Shown here: piece by piece, positions 15,234-23,956 of the stretch | Position numbering within the stretch: position 1 is the first letter of the stretch | Layout of the letters: the number at the start of each line of letters is the position of its first letter | Origin: Candidatus Saccharimonadota bacterium | Lineage (GTDB): Bacteria > Patescibacteriota > Saccharimonadia > Saccharimonadales > UBA4665 | Assembly (NCBI GenBank): GCA_003153395.1 | Contig: PLYP01000003.1 | Span: 86,558-129,593 of the forward strand | Direction: 5' to 3' | DNA: 43,036 bases | Position numbers and translations under genes: made by a program | The notes under the pieces: model-generated | What the model saw: the letters and a program-made list of their open reading frames with translations, nothing else | Told to the model about the DNA's origin: nothing | Database searches by the model: none

Positions 15234-16610
15234 ATGACAAACAAAAAATTAGTTGAACGTGCAATAGAAGCACCCGCAATAGCTTTAGATAGGGGCATTG
15301 AAGGTGGTCAGAAGATTGCAAAGACGTTTCCGCTTAGTGGTCAGGAGCCATTAAGGAGAGCTAGAAATTATTGGTATCTGTTAGGCCCTGGTCTAACAAC
15401 AGGAGCATCTGACGATGATCCATCTGGAATTGCTACTTATTCACAAGCTGGAGCCCAATTTGGTTTTGGATTACTTTGGCTAGCTGCTTTTACATTTCCG
15501 TTAATGGCAGTAGTTCAAGAAATGTGTGCCCGAATTGGACTGGTAACTGGTCGAGGCCTGGCAAGTAATATAAGAAGACATTTTGGCACAAAAGTACTTT
15601 ATTTCAGTACCATATGTCTTTTTGCAGCCAATACGTTCAATATAGGTGCTGATATAGGAGCAATGGCAAATGCTGTTCAATTACTAAGGCCACACTATAA
15701 TCTTGGAATATTAGTGGTTGGAATTACTATTTTTATATTACTTTTACAGGTGTTTACTCCATATGTTAAATATGCCAGATACTTGAAATGGCTGGCCCTA
15801 GTGTTATTTGCATATATATTATCTGCAATATTGGCTCATCCTAATTGGGGGAATGTTATAAAACATTCAATAATTCCTCACGTAAGTTTTAATAAGGATG
15901 AGATTCTGCTGATCTGCGCGATTTTAGGAACCACAATAACGCCCTATCTGTTTTTTTGGCAAACATCTCAAGAGATAGAAGAGGAAATAGCAATAGGACA
16001 AATTACTATTAAACAGCGCGAAGGTTGTTCACCTGAAGATGTTAAAAAAATGCGGGTTGATGTTTGGTCCGGAATGTTTCTGTCTAACGTAGTGATGTTC
16101 TTTATAATTGCGGCTTGTGGAAGCGTTCTATTTGCTCATGGAATTACAAATATTAGTACTGCCTCTCAAGCTGCTGAAGCTCTGAGACCCTTTGCTGGGA
16201 ACGCGACCTATTGGCTTTTTGCTTTAGGTATTATTGGAATGGGATTACTCGCAATTCCTGTTCTTGCAGGGTCTAGTGCATATGCAATAAGCGAAAGTTT
16301 AGGGAAAAGGCAGGGCCTAAATAATAAGCTTAAACAAGGTTATTCTTTTTACGGAGTCATAATTATCTCAATGCTAGTTGGCCTAAGCTTAAATTTTATT
16401 GGCCTTAACCCTATTAAAGCTTTGATTTACTCAGCAGTGTTAAACGGAGTCGTTGCTCCTATAATACTAGTGCTAATCTTACTCATTGCTCGAAACAAAC
16501 GCGTCATGGGTGAATGGGCCAATAGTAAAGTATCCGGAGCGTTCGGTTGGGCATTAACAGGACTGATGGGTATATCTGGTATTGCAGCGATATATACTCT
16601 CTTTGCTTAA
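15234..16610 (+). CDS. NRAMP-related divalent metal transporter, 458 aa
   Basis: Eleven or so membrane segments with the NRAMP layout: LGPGLTTGASDDDPSGIATYSQAGA at the first segment and ILGTTITPYLFFWQTSQEIEEE at the sixth. Canonical Mn/Fe transporters have DPGN and a MPH (A-x-x-M) metal site. Here these read DPSG and TPY, so the thioether ligand for transition metals is absent. From memory, similar changes mark NRAMP-related Mg2+ transporters (NRMTs); substrate is therefore open. Divergent from the MarR-MFS pair. Confidence 0.8.
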   Translation: MTNKKLVERAIEAPAIALDRGIEGGQKIAKTFPLSGQEPLRRARNYWYLLGPGLTTGASDDDPSGIATYSQAGAQFGFGLLWLAAFTFPLMAVVQEMCARIGLVTGRGLASNIRRHFGTKVLYFSTICLFAANTFNIGADIGAMANAVQLLRPHYNLGILVVGITIFILLLQVFTPYVKYARYLKWLALVLFAYILSAILAHPNWGNVIKHSIIPHVSFNKDEILLICAILGTTITPYLFFWQTSQEIEEEIAIGQITIKQREGCSPEDVKKMRVDVWSGMFLSNVVMFFIIAACGSVLFAHGITNISTASQAAEALRPFAGNATYWLFALGIIGMGLLAIPVLAGSSAYAISESLGKRQGLNNKLKQGYSFYGVIIISMLVGLSLNFIGLNPIKALIYSAVLNGVVAPIILVLILLIARNKRVMGEWANSKVSGAFGWALTGLMGISGIAAIYTLFA

Positions 16611-16675
16611 CTCAATTTAAAAGCTTAAGTACTGCTCTAGACCACACTACGCCATAGCGTTATAATTAACGTTTT

Positions 16676-18277
16676 ATGGAACAAAAACCAAGACGAACCC
16701 CTCAAAGAAGTATTGATGGTTTTATAATCCCCCAAGTTAAGCAGGTACAAAGGATTAAGCCTAGTCCAATTTTTAATAAAATTGATCTAAGCAAAGCTGA
16801 TAATAAAGCACCTGAACTCTTAAATAAGTCTACTGAGCAACCCAATTTCAATAAATATTATTCTCCGCAATCATCTATAAAAGATGTTACACCTAAACGA
16901 AAAAAAATTAATAAGAGATGGACTCTTAAGAGAAAAATTGCTACTTCCGCTTTAGCGGTATTACTAGTTGGTTTTGGAATAGGAGCATGGTATGGCTCGG
17001 AAATCCTTGGTAGTTTAGATAAAGTACTCCATGGGAACGTTTTTTCAGATGTGCATGCCTTATTTAGTAATGTCAAACTAAAAGGCGAGGATCAGGGAAG
17101 AGTAAATATACTTCTAGCTGGAGACTCAGCAGATGATCCAGGCCATGGTGGCGCTAACCTAACGGATTCGATTATGGTGCTTAGCATTGATACAAAAACA
17201 CATACTGGATTTATGATTAGTGTTCCGCGTGATTTATGGGTGAATATACCGGGGTGGGGACACGAAAAAATTAATGCTGCCAACGAGGTAAATAACTTTA
17301 ACCAACCGGGTTATCCATCTGGTGGAATGGGGCAGCTAGAACAAATAGTACAAACTAATTTAGGTATCCCAATAGATTATTACGCATTAATTGATTACAC
17401 CGCCTTCAAAGATTCAGTAAATACTGTCGGTGGTATCACTATCAATATTAATAGTCCGGATCCAAGAGGCATATATGATGCCTATACTAACCTTCGTCTT
17501 ACAAACGGCAATGATACTTTAAATGGTCAACAAGCACTTAATTTAGCTAGAGCGCGAGGCGATAATGCAGCTGGCGATGTGTCTTATGGCCTTCCAAACA
17601 GTGATTTCGATCGTACTCAACATCAAAGGGAAATGCTTGTTGCTCTAGCTCAAAAAGCCCAAAGCGCCGGAGTGATCGCAAATCCCATAAAAGTTTCACA
17701 ATTATTTAATACTTTTGGTAGTCATATACATACTGACCTTAATCTTCAAGATGTATTACGATTCATTCAAATAACAAAAGGTATTAATTTAACTCATTTA
17801 CAATCTCTTACTTATGCCTACGGAGGTGCTAACAGTTTATTAGCAAGTTATCTATCGCCTGATGGGCAATCAGCTTTAATTCCAAAAGATGGAGTAGATA
17901 ATTTTGGTAGTCTTCAGCAATATTACCAGCAGCTTACTTCCAATAACCCGGTCGTTAGAGAAGCACCTAGCGTAGTGGTGCTTAATGGAAGTGGCGTTAC
18001 CGGTTTGGCGCATAAAGAAGCAACGACTCTTACTTCAGAAGGCTTTAATGTAGTTGCCGTTGCAGATGCAAACAGTCAATACTCAACTTCAATGCTTATC
18101 AATCTATCTAGTAGTCAAAAGCCGGCGTCTAAACAGCTACTGCAAACGATTTTACCGCGAGGCACACTAACTTCGTCGTCAGTCACTACACCAGCTGAAG
18201 CAATTGAAGCGTCAGGCTATACTGCTAATTTTGTAATTGTTTTAGGTCAGAACAGCGTAACTTCCCAACAACCTTAA
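16676..18277 (+). CDS. LytR-CpsA-Psr (LCP) ligase with LytR_C domain
   Basis: A long basic cytoplasmic tail leads to one membrane segment (about 88-108). The LCP domain (about 140-345) carries DSIMVLSIDTKT, ISVPRDLWVNIPGWGHEKINAANE, GGITINI, LNGQQALNLARARG and FDRTQHQREMLVAL, including the Arg and Asp residues that bind the polyprenyl pyrophosphate. A LytR_C domain (about 425-520, VVVLNGSGVTGLAHKEA) follows. LCP enzymes attach glycopolymers to peptidoglycan. TATAAT at 16661 lies 9 bases before the ATG. With the GT2 enzyme downstream it points to surface polysaccharide assembly. Confidence 0.92.
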   Translation: MEQKPRRTPQRSIDGFIIPQVKQVQRIKPSPIFNKIDLSKADNKAPELLNKSTEQPNFNKYYSPQSSIKDVTPKRKKINKRWTLKRKIATSALAVLLVGFGIGAWYGSEILGSLDKVLHGNVFSDVHALFSNVKLKGEDQGRVNILLAGDSADDPGHGGANLTDSIMVLSIDTKTHTGFMISVPRDLWVNIPGWGHEKINAANEVNNFNQPGYPSGGMGQLEQIVQTNLGIPIDYYALIDYTAFKDSVNTVGGITININSPDPRGIYDAYTNLRLTNGNDTLNGQQALNLARARGDNAAGDVSYGLPNSDFDRTQHQREMLVALAQKAQSAGVIANPIKVSQLFNTFGSHIHTDLNLQDVLRFIQITKGINLTHLQSLTYAYGGANSLLASYLSPDGQSALIPKDGVDNFGSLQQYYQQLTSNNPVVREAPSVVVLNGSGVTGLAHKEATTLTSEGFNVVAVADANSQYSTSMLINLSSSQKPASKQLLQTILPRGTLTSSSVTTPAEAIEASGYTANFVIVLGQNSVTSQQP

Positions 18278-18344
18278 TAAGTATTAATAATTTAAAAGTA
18301 GTATTGAGCTAAAATGAGCAGCTAGCTCTGTTATTATTGTTGTT

Positions 18345-18830
18345 ATGACAAGTAGATTAGATAAGGTTTTCGAAGTTAGTATATTGCTTAAGGGTCTAGA
18401 TGGACTTTTAGAGTTTGTTGGTGGTTTTATATTAATATTCATATCCCCAGCAGCAATAAATAGCATTGTTAAGAGCTTAACTCAGAACGCATTATCTGAG
18501 AATCCTCATGACTATATAGCGAATCACATCTTAGCGTATAGTCATCATCTGTCATCTTCGGCAGTGACATTCGGAGCTATTTACTTACTTGCTCATGGCA
18601 TTGTAAAAATTATATTAGTGACCGCTATTTTAAAAGAAAAATTATGGTCTTATCCCTGGATGATGGCCTTTTTAGTAATTTTTATTGTTTATCAAATCTA
18701 TAGATTATTGATATCTTTTACGGTTGGATTAACCTTACTCACACTATTTGATATCTTTATTGTCTGTTTAACATATATTGAATATAACAAGCATAAGCGA
18801 ATCGCTGAGACCATTGAGTCATCAGAATAA
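18345..18830 (+). CDS. DUF2127 membrane protein, 161 aa
   Basis: Four membrane segments with LLKGLDGLLEFVGG near the start, AIYLLAHGIVKIILVTAILKEKLWSYPWM in the centre and LTLFDIFIVCLTYIEY near the end match DUF2127. The function is unknown. TATTAT at 18332-18337 lies 7 bases before the ATG (leaderless). A short hairpin TGTAAG-AATG-CTTACA follows its stop by six bases. Confidence 0.8.
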   Translation: MTSRLDKVFEVSILLKGLDGLLEFVGGFILIFISPAAINSIVKSLTQNALSENPHDYIANHILAYSHHLSSSAVTFGAIYLLAHGIVKIILVTAILKEKLWSYPWMMAFLVIFIVYQIYRLLISFTVGLTLLTLFDIFIVCLTYIEYNKHKRIAETIESSE

Positions 18831-18925
18831 TATCTTGTAAGAATGCTTACAGGTTTTAGCTATATATTAATTTAAACTTCACTCTTAACTTAGTACTTTT
18901 AAAGTGTAGGAGGTAGTTTAGGCAT

Positions 18926-19465
18926 ATGGCAGATTTATCCGGTAAGAAAGTAGCAATTTTGGTAGACAACTACTTTGAAGAAGCAGAAATGACAGGTCCG
19001 ATGAAAGCTTTAAATGATGCTGGTGCAAAAACAGAAATAATTGCTGCAGAACCGAAACACGGAGAAGTTCAGGGGCTTAATCATGTAGATAAGGGCCACA
19101 CATTTAAAATTGACAAGACATTGGAAGAAGCGAATATTGATGACTACGATGCGTTGGTATTGCCTGGCGGTGCTGTAAATGCGGATCAACTTAGAATGCA
19201 ATACAAGGCATTAGAATGGGTAAAAAATATTGTTGAAAGAGGAAAGCCGTTAGCTGTTATATGTCATGCTCCATGGGTCCTAGCTAGCGCTGGGGTGGCT
19301 AACGGTAGAAGACTCACTAGTTTTTATACTATCCAAGATGATCTAAAAAATGCTGGTGCAGATTGGATTGACGAGGAAGTAGTAATAGACGGAAATATTA
19401 TTACGAGCAGAACTCCTGATGATATACCAGCCTTTAATAAAGCCTTAGCAACCTTATTAGCTTAA
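18926..19465 (+). CDS. DJ-1/PfpI-family protein, 179 aa
   Basis: KKVAILVDNYFEEAEMTGPM opens the flavodoxin-like fold with the conserved Glu. YDALVLPGGAVNADQLR and AVICHAPWVLASAGVANGR contain the nucleophile-elbow Cys of the PfpI/YhbO group (deglycase or protease-like). The closing ITSRTPDDIPAFNKAL is also typical. AGGAGGT lies about 11 bases before the ATG. Likely a stress-protection enzyme; exact activity cannot be read. Confidence 0.9.
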   Translation: MADLSGKKVAILVDNYFEEAEMTGPMKALNDAGAKTEIIAAEPKHGEVQGLNHVDKGHTFKIDKTLEEANIDDYDALVLPGGAVNADQLRMQYKALEWVKNIVERGKPLAVICHAPWVLASAGVANGRRLTSFYTIQDDLKNAGADWIDEEVVIDGNIITSRTPDDIPAFNKALATLLA

Positions 19466-19579
19466 TAAAAATGCATACACTCTTTTTATAAAACTACTTA
19501 CTAATTTCTTTATAATTTGTAATAATTATTATGCTTAACCATTAGGGTTATAATTTTTAAGACTGAAAGGTGAAATTTT

Positions 19580-19915
19580 ATGTATTATCAAAAGAAGCGT
19601 ATGGATTCAAGCGCTTTTGCCATAGTTGAAGCCCTACTTATAGTAGTAATAATAGCTACGATAGTAGGAATAGGTGCATACGTTATGCATCAAAACAACA
19701 AAGCTACATCAAGTTTAAGTAGCAGTAGTTCACCAGTAGTAACTAGTCCGGCGTCTTCCGGTACTAGCGCAAGTATCAATCAACTTACTCAGCAAGATGC
19801 TCAAATAGAGAGTAGCGCTGATAATTCAGCCGATTCGCAGGGTCAAGCAAATATAAATAACTCTAATGCTGCATCTAACAGTGTGGGGGGAGCCTACAAT
19901 GAAAACAATCTTTAA
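19580..19915 (+). CDS. Type IV pilin-like protein, 111 aa
   Basis: SSA-FAIVEALLIVVIIATIVGIGAYV looks like a prepilin N-terminus: a short basic leader, a hydrophobic helix and Glu at mature position 5 if cleavage follows Ala. The remainder (about residues 35-111) is a Ser/Asn/Gln-rich linker without a beta domain. AAAGGTG serves as SD. It may be a minor pseudopilin or a simple surface anchor. The end overlaps the next gene by 17 bases. Confidence 0.55.
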   Translation: MYYQKKRMDSSAFAIVEALLIVVIIATIVGIGAYVMHQNNKATSSLSSSSSPVVTSPASSGTSASINQLTQQDAQIESSADNSADSQGQANINNSNAASNSVGGAYNENNL

Positions 19916-20702
19916 TTTTCTTAATAAAATTGGTTTAGTCGGTTCATTATTTGCTGTTACGACTCTGGCTATGTCACCTTTAGGTGCTTCAGCAATAAGC
20001 GCAAGAGCATCGGAAGTTGCTACACCTAAGTCTGCAGTTAGTAAAACTAGCCCGTTCTGTACAAATTTAATAAATGAAACAAGTAACGTAACTTCAAAAC
20101 TGAATAACTTAATCTCTAATGCGAACCAATCCTGGTCTAATAACGATCAAAGGTGGAACACTCTGTGGCAAAAAGTTGATACTACTGTTGCTTCAGACAG
20201 ATCAAAAGCTGATACAGAGCGTAGCCAGGAATTTGTAAAACTTCAGGCAAGAGCTAAAACAAGTACCCAAAAAACTGCAGTTCAGACCTATAGCGCATCA
20301 GTAATTAATGCTGTTACTGTACGTCGAGCGGCATACGATGCAGCCAGACATACTTTCCGGGAAGGAGTACTAGCTACTATTAATACTCGAAAGGAAACAG
20401 TGACTTCTCAGTTTAGTAGTTTTCAAGGATCTGTAAATTCAGCGATTCAGACAGCTCAATCTAGTTGTAGCAGCACTCCAAATGATGGCTCTGCTATAAG
20501 AACAACACTTCAGACGTCTCTGAAAGCTGCAAGAGAAACTTTCCAAAGCGACAGAAAATCCGATACAACTACTAATTCTCAGATTCATGAACTAGCTATT
20601 ACTAGAAACGCTGCCTTTAAAGCCGCAGATCAAACTTTCCAAAATAGTATTACTTCGGCCAGGCAGTCTTTAGAAAAAGCATTTAGTGGAAGTTCAATAT
20701 AA
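19899..20702 (+). CDS. Secreted helical protein, 267 aa
   Basis: I chose the ATG at 19899: it has a GGGGGGAG SD and yields a signal peptide (MKTIFNFLNKIGLVGSLFAVT through ASA, about 33 residues). The mature part is strongly helical, rich in Ser, Thr, Ala and Gln, with repeating AAYDAARHTFREGV- and AAFKAADQTFQNSI-type segments that suggest coiled coils. It has two Cys only. No family is recognised. The overlap with the pilin-like gene suggests the two are made together and may act at the cell surface. Confidence 0.65.
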   Translation: MKTIFNFLNKIGLVGSLFAVTTLAMSPLGASAISARASEVATPKSAVSKTSPFCTNLINETSNVTSKLNNLISNANQSWSNNDQRWNTLWQKVDTTVASDRSKADTERSQEFVKLQARAKTSTQKTAVQTYSASVINAVTVRRAAYDAARHTFREGVLATINTRKETVTSQFSSFQGSVNSAIQTAQSSCSSTPNDGSAIRTTLQTSLKAARETFQSDRKSDTTTNSQIHELAITRNAAFKAADQTFQNSITSARQSLEKAFSGSSI

Positions 20703-20759
20703 TAATTATATAAGTGCCTGATATAATTTTCTGAGTAAAGACAAGGCTAGTTAGATCTT

Positions 20760-20835
20760 GCCGTCTTAGCTCAGTTGGTAGAGCGGCGCTTTCGTAAAGC
20801 GTAGGTCACCGGTTCAATTCCGGTAGACGGCTCCA
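20760..20835 (+). tRNA. tRNA-Thr(CGT)
   Basis: Acceptor GCCGTCT/AGACGGC, anticodon stem GCGCT/AGCGT with loop TTCGTAA (anticodon CGT), T-arm ACCGG/CCGGT, discriminator T and encoded CCA. Its UCCA end is complementary to the TGGA bulge of the T-box leader at 24293. Confidence 0.95.
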
Positions 20836-20876
20836 TGATTAATATAATTGTTAATATTTATAGTTCTTAGGACTCA

Positions 20877-20951
20877 GCGGGTGTAGTATAACGGCTATTA
20901 TGCAGCCTTCCCAAGGCTGAAACGCGGGTTCGACTCCCGCCATCCGCACCA
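20877..20951 (+). tRNA. tRNA-Gly(CCC)
   Basis: Acceptor GCGGGTG/CATCCGC, anticodon stem CAGCC/GGCTG with loop TTCCCAA (anticodon CCC), T-loop TTCGACT, discriminator A and encoded CCA. It lies 41 bases after tRNA-Thr. Confidence 0.95.
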
Positions 20952-21027
20952 TTTAATATGGTTGGATTATCAAAATAAATGTAGATATAACATTAAGAAG
21001 AAGATGATAAAATGAGATCTGATAAAT

Positions 21028-21387
21028 ATGGCGACTCCTAAAAAATATTTTCATGACCATTTCGTGTTATTGCTACTGAGTATTAATGTCTTTTTAGCAA
21101 TTGCCGGAATTATTTTTATAATTATTAAGCTAATAAGCACAAGTCACGGCAGTGGTTATATAGTTCAGTATCGGCCAAGTTTAGGAGTAAGTTCTTATCA
21201 GACCGGAAGTGTTATGCAGTTAATAAGTTTTACTATGTTTGCTGGAATCATAGGGATAACTAACGTCGCACTAAGCTACAGAGCATACAGAATACACCGG
21301 CAATTATCAGTAACAATTTTAAGTTTGGGAATTTTGCTACTAGTGCTAACAATCATTATTAGCAACTCTCTTTTACTTCTTAGGTAA
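21028..21387 (+). CDS. Small membrane protein, 119 aa
   Basis: Three hydrophobic segments (about 11-35, 62-82 and 95-117) with a Gly/Ser/Tyr-rich outer loop between the first two. No family is recognised. It sits 31 bases before the glycosyltransferase on the same strand and may be its operon partner. Confidence 0.6.
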   Translation: MATPKKYFHDHFVLLLLSINVFLAIAGIIFIIIKLISTSHGSGYIVQYRPSLGVSSYQTGSVMQLISFTMFAGIIGITNVALSYRAYRIHRQLSVTILSLGILLLVLTIIISNSLLLLR

Positions 21388-21418
21388 TAAAGCAAAATAA
21401 AACTCTGAGGTATATACA

Positions 21419-23050
21419 GTGACAGATTTAGAGATTCCGCTCGAAAAGGATCGAAAAACGCACTATAGAGTATTCGAAATCTTACCTGGCCTGCTGAGTT
21501 ATAGCTTATTGCTATTACCCTTTGTCTTGACCTATATAAACGTTACTTTGGCAGTCTTTTTTATCCTATTTTATCTTTTGATATTTTTTGTGAGAGCACT
21601 AGGGTATTCGGTTAGAGCTGTAGCAGGATATATATCGATGAAGCATCATATGAAGCTTGATTGGAACGGCTTAGCGGAAGATTTAGAAGTAGGTAAAGTT
21701 ACTGGCCTTAATATTGAAAGACCAAAATGGCATTTTAAAAATTTAGAACGATTATCTAGTAGGAAATATCAAATAAAGCCTTCCGAGCTTTATCATGCAG
21801 TTATTGTAGCGACGGTAAATGAGAGTAGAGAAGTTCTTGAGCCGACCATACAGGCAGTATTAAATTCAGACTATGACCCGAAAAGAATAATATTATTTAT
21901 TGCATATGAAGAAAGAGCTGGCCGTCCCACCGAAGATAGAGTGAAAGAACTTATGAAGCTGTATGGTGATAAATTTATGGGATATAAACTTGTTAAACAT
22001 CCTTCAAATTTACCGAACGAAATTATAGGTAAGGGGGCAAATATTACATATGCCGGTAGAGTCCTTAAGAAGTACATAGCAAAACAAAAAATTGACCCCA
22101 AAAATGTATTGGTTACTACTCTTGACTCAGATAACAGGCCTGATAAACGATATTTTGCGGCGTTAAGCTATCTTTATTGTGTAGTTCCCAATCCAATTCA
22201 GGCTTCTTATCAACCACTAGCTATGTATACCAACAATATTTGGGATGCACCTACATTAATGAGAGTACTTGCAACAGGGAATAATCTGTTTTACATCGTA
22301 AATACTAAGCGTCCACACTTATCTCGCAACTTTTCTGCTCACGCTCAACCATTACAAGCGTTAATAGACACTGATTTTTGGAGTACTCGTACGGTAGTGG
22401 AAGATGGGCATCAATTTTGGCGCTCCTACTTCCGCTACGATGGTGATTACAGAGTATATCCATTTAGCATACCTATCTATCAGGATGCAGTGCTGGCAGA
22501 AGGCTATATGCGTACTCTGAAGGCTCAGTTTATACAATTAAGGCGTTGGACGTATGGAGCATCGGACGTGGCTTATATCGCCGATAAAGGCTTCTGGCAT
22601 AAAAACAATATTCCTAAAGCAGACGTTCTTGCTAAATTGCTTAGGACTTTGGAAAGCCATGTAACCTGGGCAACGGGCCCCTTAATAGTTTATTTCGCAG
22701 CATTCATCCCCCCACTATTAAATCCGCAGAATTTAGCAGCCAACCAACTACCCCTAATAGTCAGTAAAGTACAAAGGATTGGTTTAGCTGGATTACTTAT
22801 TACTCTTTACGTTTGTATAGTAACCTTACCACCAAGGCCTGCCAGATATAAAAGGCACCGATCGGTATTAATGCTACTCCAATGGATTTTATTACCTGTT
22901 TCATCTGTTGCGTATGGCTCTTTAGCAGCCTTTAATTCTCAGACTAGGTTAATATTTAAGCGCTATTTAAGTAGGTTTGATGTTACCGAAAAGACTACTA
23001 TTACAGATAGCGGTAAAAAAATTAGTACTACCGCAGATCCATCGAAATAG
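21419..23050 (+). CDS. Membrane GT2 glycosyltransferase, 543 aa
   Basis: Two N-terminal membrane segments (about 22-62) precede a GT2 domain with VATVNESREVLEPTIQAVLNSDY, a TLDSD metal-binding motif (about 232), VEDGHQFWR (the ED catalytic position, about 326) and QLRRWTYG (about 372, the QxxRW acceptor motif). Three or four membrane segments follow. This layout is that of processive synthases such as cellulose or hyaluronan synthase; product unknown. The start is GTG with TGAGGT upstream. It may supply the polymer that the LCP enzyme attaches. Confidence 0.85.
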   Translation: MTDLEIPLEKDRKTHYRVFEILPGLLSYSLLLLPFVLTYINVTLAVFFILFYLLIFFVRALGYSVRAVAGYISMKHHMKLDWNGLAEDLEVGKVTGLNIERPKWHFKNLERLSSRKYQIKPSELYHAVIVATVNESREVLEPTIQAVLNSDYDPKRIILFIAYEERAGRPTEDRVKELMKLYGDKFMGYKLVKHPSNLPNEIIGKGANITYAGRVLKKYIAKQKIDPKNVLVTTLDSDNRPDKRYFAALSYLYCVVPNPIQASYQPLAMYTNNIWDAPTLMRVLATGNNLFYIVNTKRPHLSRNFSAHAQPLQALIDTDFWSTRTVVEDGHQFWRSYFRYDGDYRVYPFSIPIYQDAVLAEGYMRTLKAQFIQLRRWTYGASDVAYIADKGFWHKNNIPKADVLAKLLRTLESHVTWATGPLIVYFAAFIPPLLNPQNLAANQLPLIVSKVQRIGLAGLLITLYVCIVTLPPRPARYKRHRSVLMLLQWILLPVSSVAYGSLAAFNSQTRLIFKRYLSRFDVTEKTTITDSGKKISTTADPSK

Positions 23051-23058
23051 TTATTGTT

Positions 23059-23457
23059 TCAACTATGATACGACTGATAATGGATTGCTGATACTTTATC
23101 GAACCTGTTAAGTATTACCAAGGTAATCTGAACAATAGAGTCGGAGTCGATATTGCCGTTACTATGTTGAGATATTAATCGAGCAATAACCGATTCAGTT
23201 AAAGATGTAGCGTCAGTAATTGCTCTCTTGCGGTGCTTACAGCTTTCATAAATGCTCAAAAAGAGTTTATCTCTGGAAAATACGCTCATCTTAGAATTAT
23301 TAAGAACCCGCAACGAATTACTAAATTGGACAATCTCCTCAGTAGTAAACAGTGCATGGCACTCTAAACATTCGCGTCTGCGCCAAACTTGATTACGTTT
23401 TTTTTGATGACGAGAATTGTTAACCTTAGTCTCAGAGCCACAATGTAAGCAAACCAT
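23059..23457 (-). CDS. nrdR: NrdR-type transcriptional repressor
   Basis: The zinc ribbon has Cys at 3, 6, 30 and 33 and the RRRECLECHALFTTEE segment, followed by an ATP-cone (about residues 45-125) with SRDKLFLSIYESCKHR. NrdR senses dATP/ATP and represses ribonucleotide reductase genes. At 132 aa it is somewhat shorter than the usual 150. No reductase gene lies nearby. Its own start codon sits in a NrdR-box-like palindrome, pointing to autoregulation. Confidence 0.88.
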   Translation of the reverse strand: MVCLHCGSETKVNNSRHQKKRNQVWRRRECLECHALFTTEEIVQFSNSLRVLNNSKMSVFSRDKLFLSIYESCKHRKRAITDATSLTESVIARLISQHSNGNIDSDSIVQITLVILNRFDKVSAIHYQSYHS

Positions 23458-23473
23458 GACAATATATTGTCAT
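23456..23473. promoter_or_regulatory. NrdR-box-like palindrome over the nrdR start
   Basis: ATGACAATATATTGTCAT is a perfect 18-base palindrome overlapping the nrdR start codon. Its centre CAATATATTG matches the known NrdR-box core (acaCwAtATaTwGtgt). Usual NrdR sites come in pairs; only one is visible here. Confidence 0.65.
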
Positions 23474-23524
23474 ACGGCAATAAAAAAGGCTAGTGGAAAA
23501 GTAACTTTAAAAGTGGATAAAGCC

Positions 23525-23550
23525 AAACAAAATAGCCACAAATGTGGCTA
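23525..23550 (-). terminator. Minus-strand intrinsic terminator
   Basis: TAGCCACA-TT-TGTGGCTA followed by TTTTGTTT on the minus strand, about 36 bases after the stop of the small gene at 23586-23699. Confidence 0.7.
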
Positions 23551-23585
23551 GAATTCTCCTATAAAGATTAAAAATTTTCCGCTAA

Positions 23586-23699
23586 TTACTTATTAACAGA
23601 GGTAGATCTTATTCTACGTATTCTATTTATATGAGGTTTAGTTGAAATCAGCTCTTCGTAAAATAACTTGTAGGCGTCTAGGGCGCTATCTTTTCTAAT
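23586..23699 (-). CDS. Small basic protein with an apparent ATT start (bS21-like?), 37 aa
   Basis: The frame reads (I)RKDSALDAYKLFYEELIS then TKPHINRIRRIRSTSVNK and stops at TAA. No ATG, GTG or TTG is available: an in-frame TAA lies six codons before the ATT. AGGAAG sits 7 bases before that ATT, which is ideal SD spacing. A 17-spaced promoter lies upstream and a terminator downstream, so the unit looks complete. The basic, helical sequence with an Arg-rich turn is reminiscent of ribosomal protein bS21, but the similarity is weak and identification is tentative. Confidence 0.5.
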   Translation of the reverse strand: MRKDSALDAYKLFYEELISTKPHINRIRRIRSTSVNK

Positions 23700-23725
23700 A
23701 CCAAAACTTCCTGCTTAATCGGTCC

Positions 23726-23754
23726 ACTTTAGCAGAAAAAAAGTATCGGGTCAA
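23726..23754 (-). promoter_or_regulatory. Promoter of the ATT-start small gene
   Basis: On the minus strand TTGACC (23754-23749), a 17-base spacer and TAAAGT (23731-23726). Transcription would start near 23719, leaving a leader of about 20 bases that contains the AGGAAG. Confidence 0.8.
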
Positions 23755-23802
23755 TAATAAGTATTAAAAAAATGTTAAATCTAAGAAGTTAAATGCAAAA
23801 AA

Positions 23803-23879
23803 TGGTGGGCGATATAGGATTCGAACCTATCACCTCCGCAACGTCAATGCGGCGCTCTAGCCAAATGAGCTAATCGCCC
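23803..23879 (-). tRNA. tRNA-Val(GAC)
   Basis: Acceptor GGGCGAT/ATCGCCC, anticodon stem CCGCA/TGCGG with loop TTGACGT (anticodon GAC), T-loop TTCGAAT, discriminator A and encoded CCA; 77 bases. Confidence 0.95.
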
Positions 23880-23956
23880 TAGGGGCAGGTAATAAACTAC
23901 ATTATTAAGGAACTCTTCGCAATAGCACAGATAGAGGACTGAATTAAATGTTAAGT

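Noticed and set aside
16621-16676. Possible eleventh cassette repeat (CTCTAGACCACACTACGCCATAGC region)
   Set aside because: It shares ATAGCGTTAT with the flank of copy 2 but lacks GTTC and the right length.
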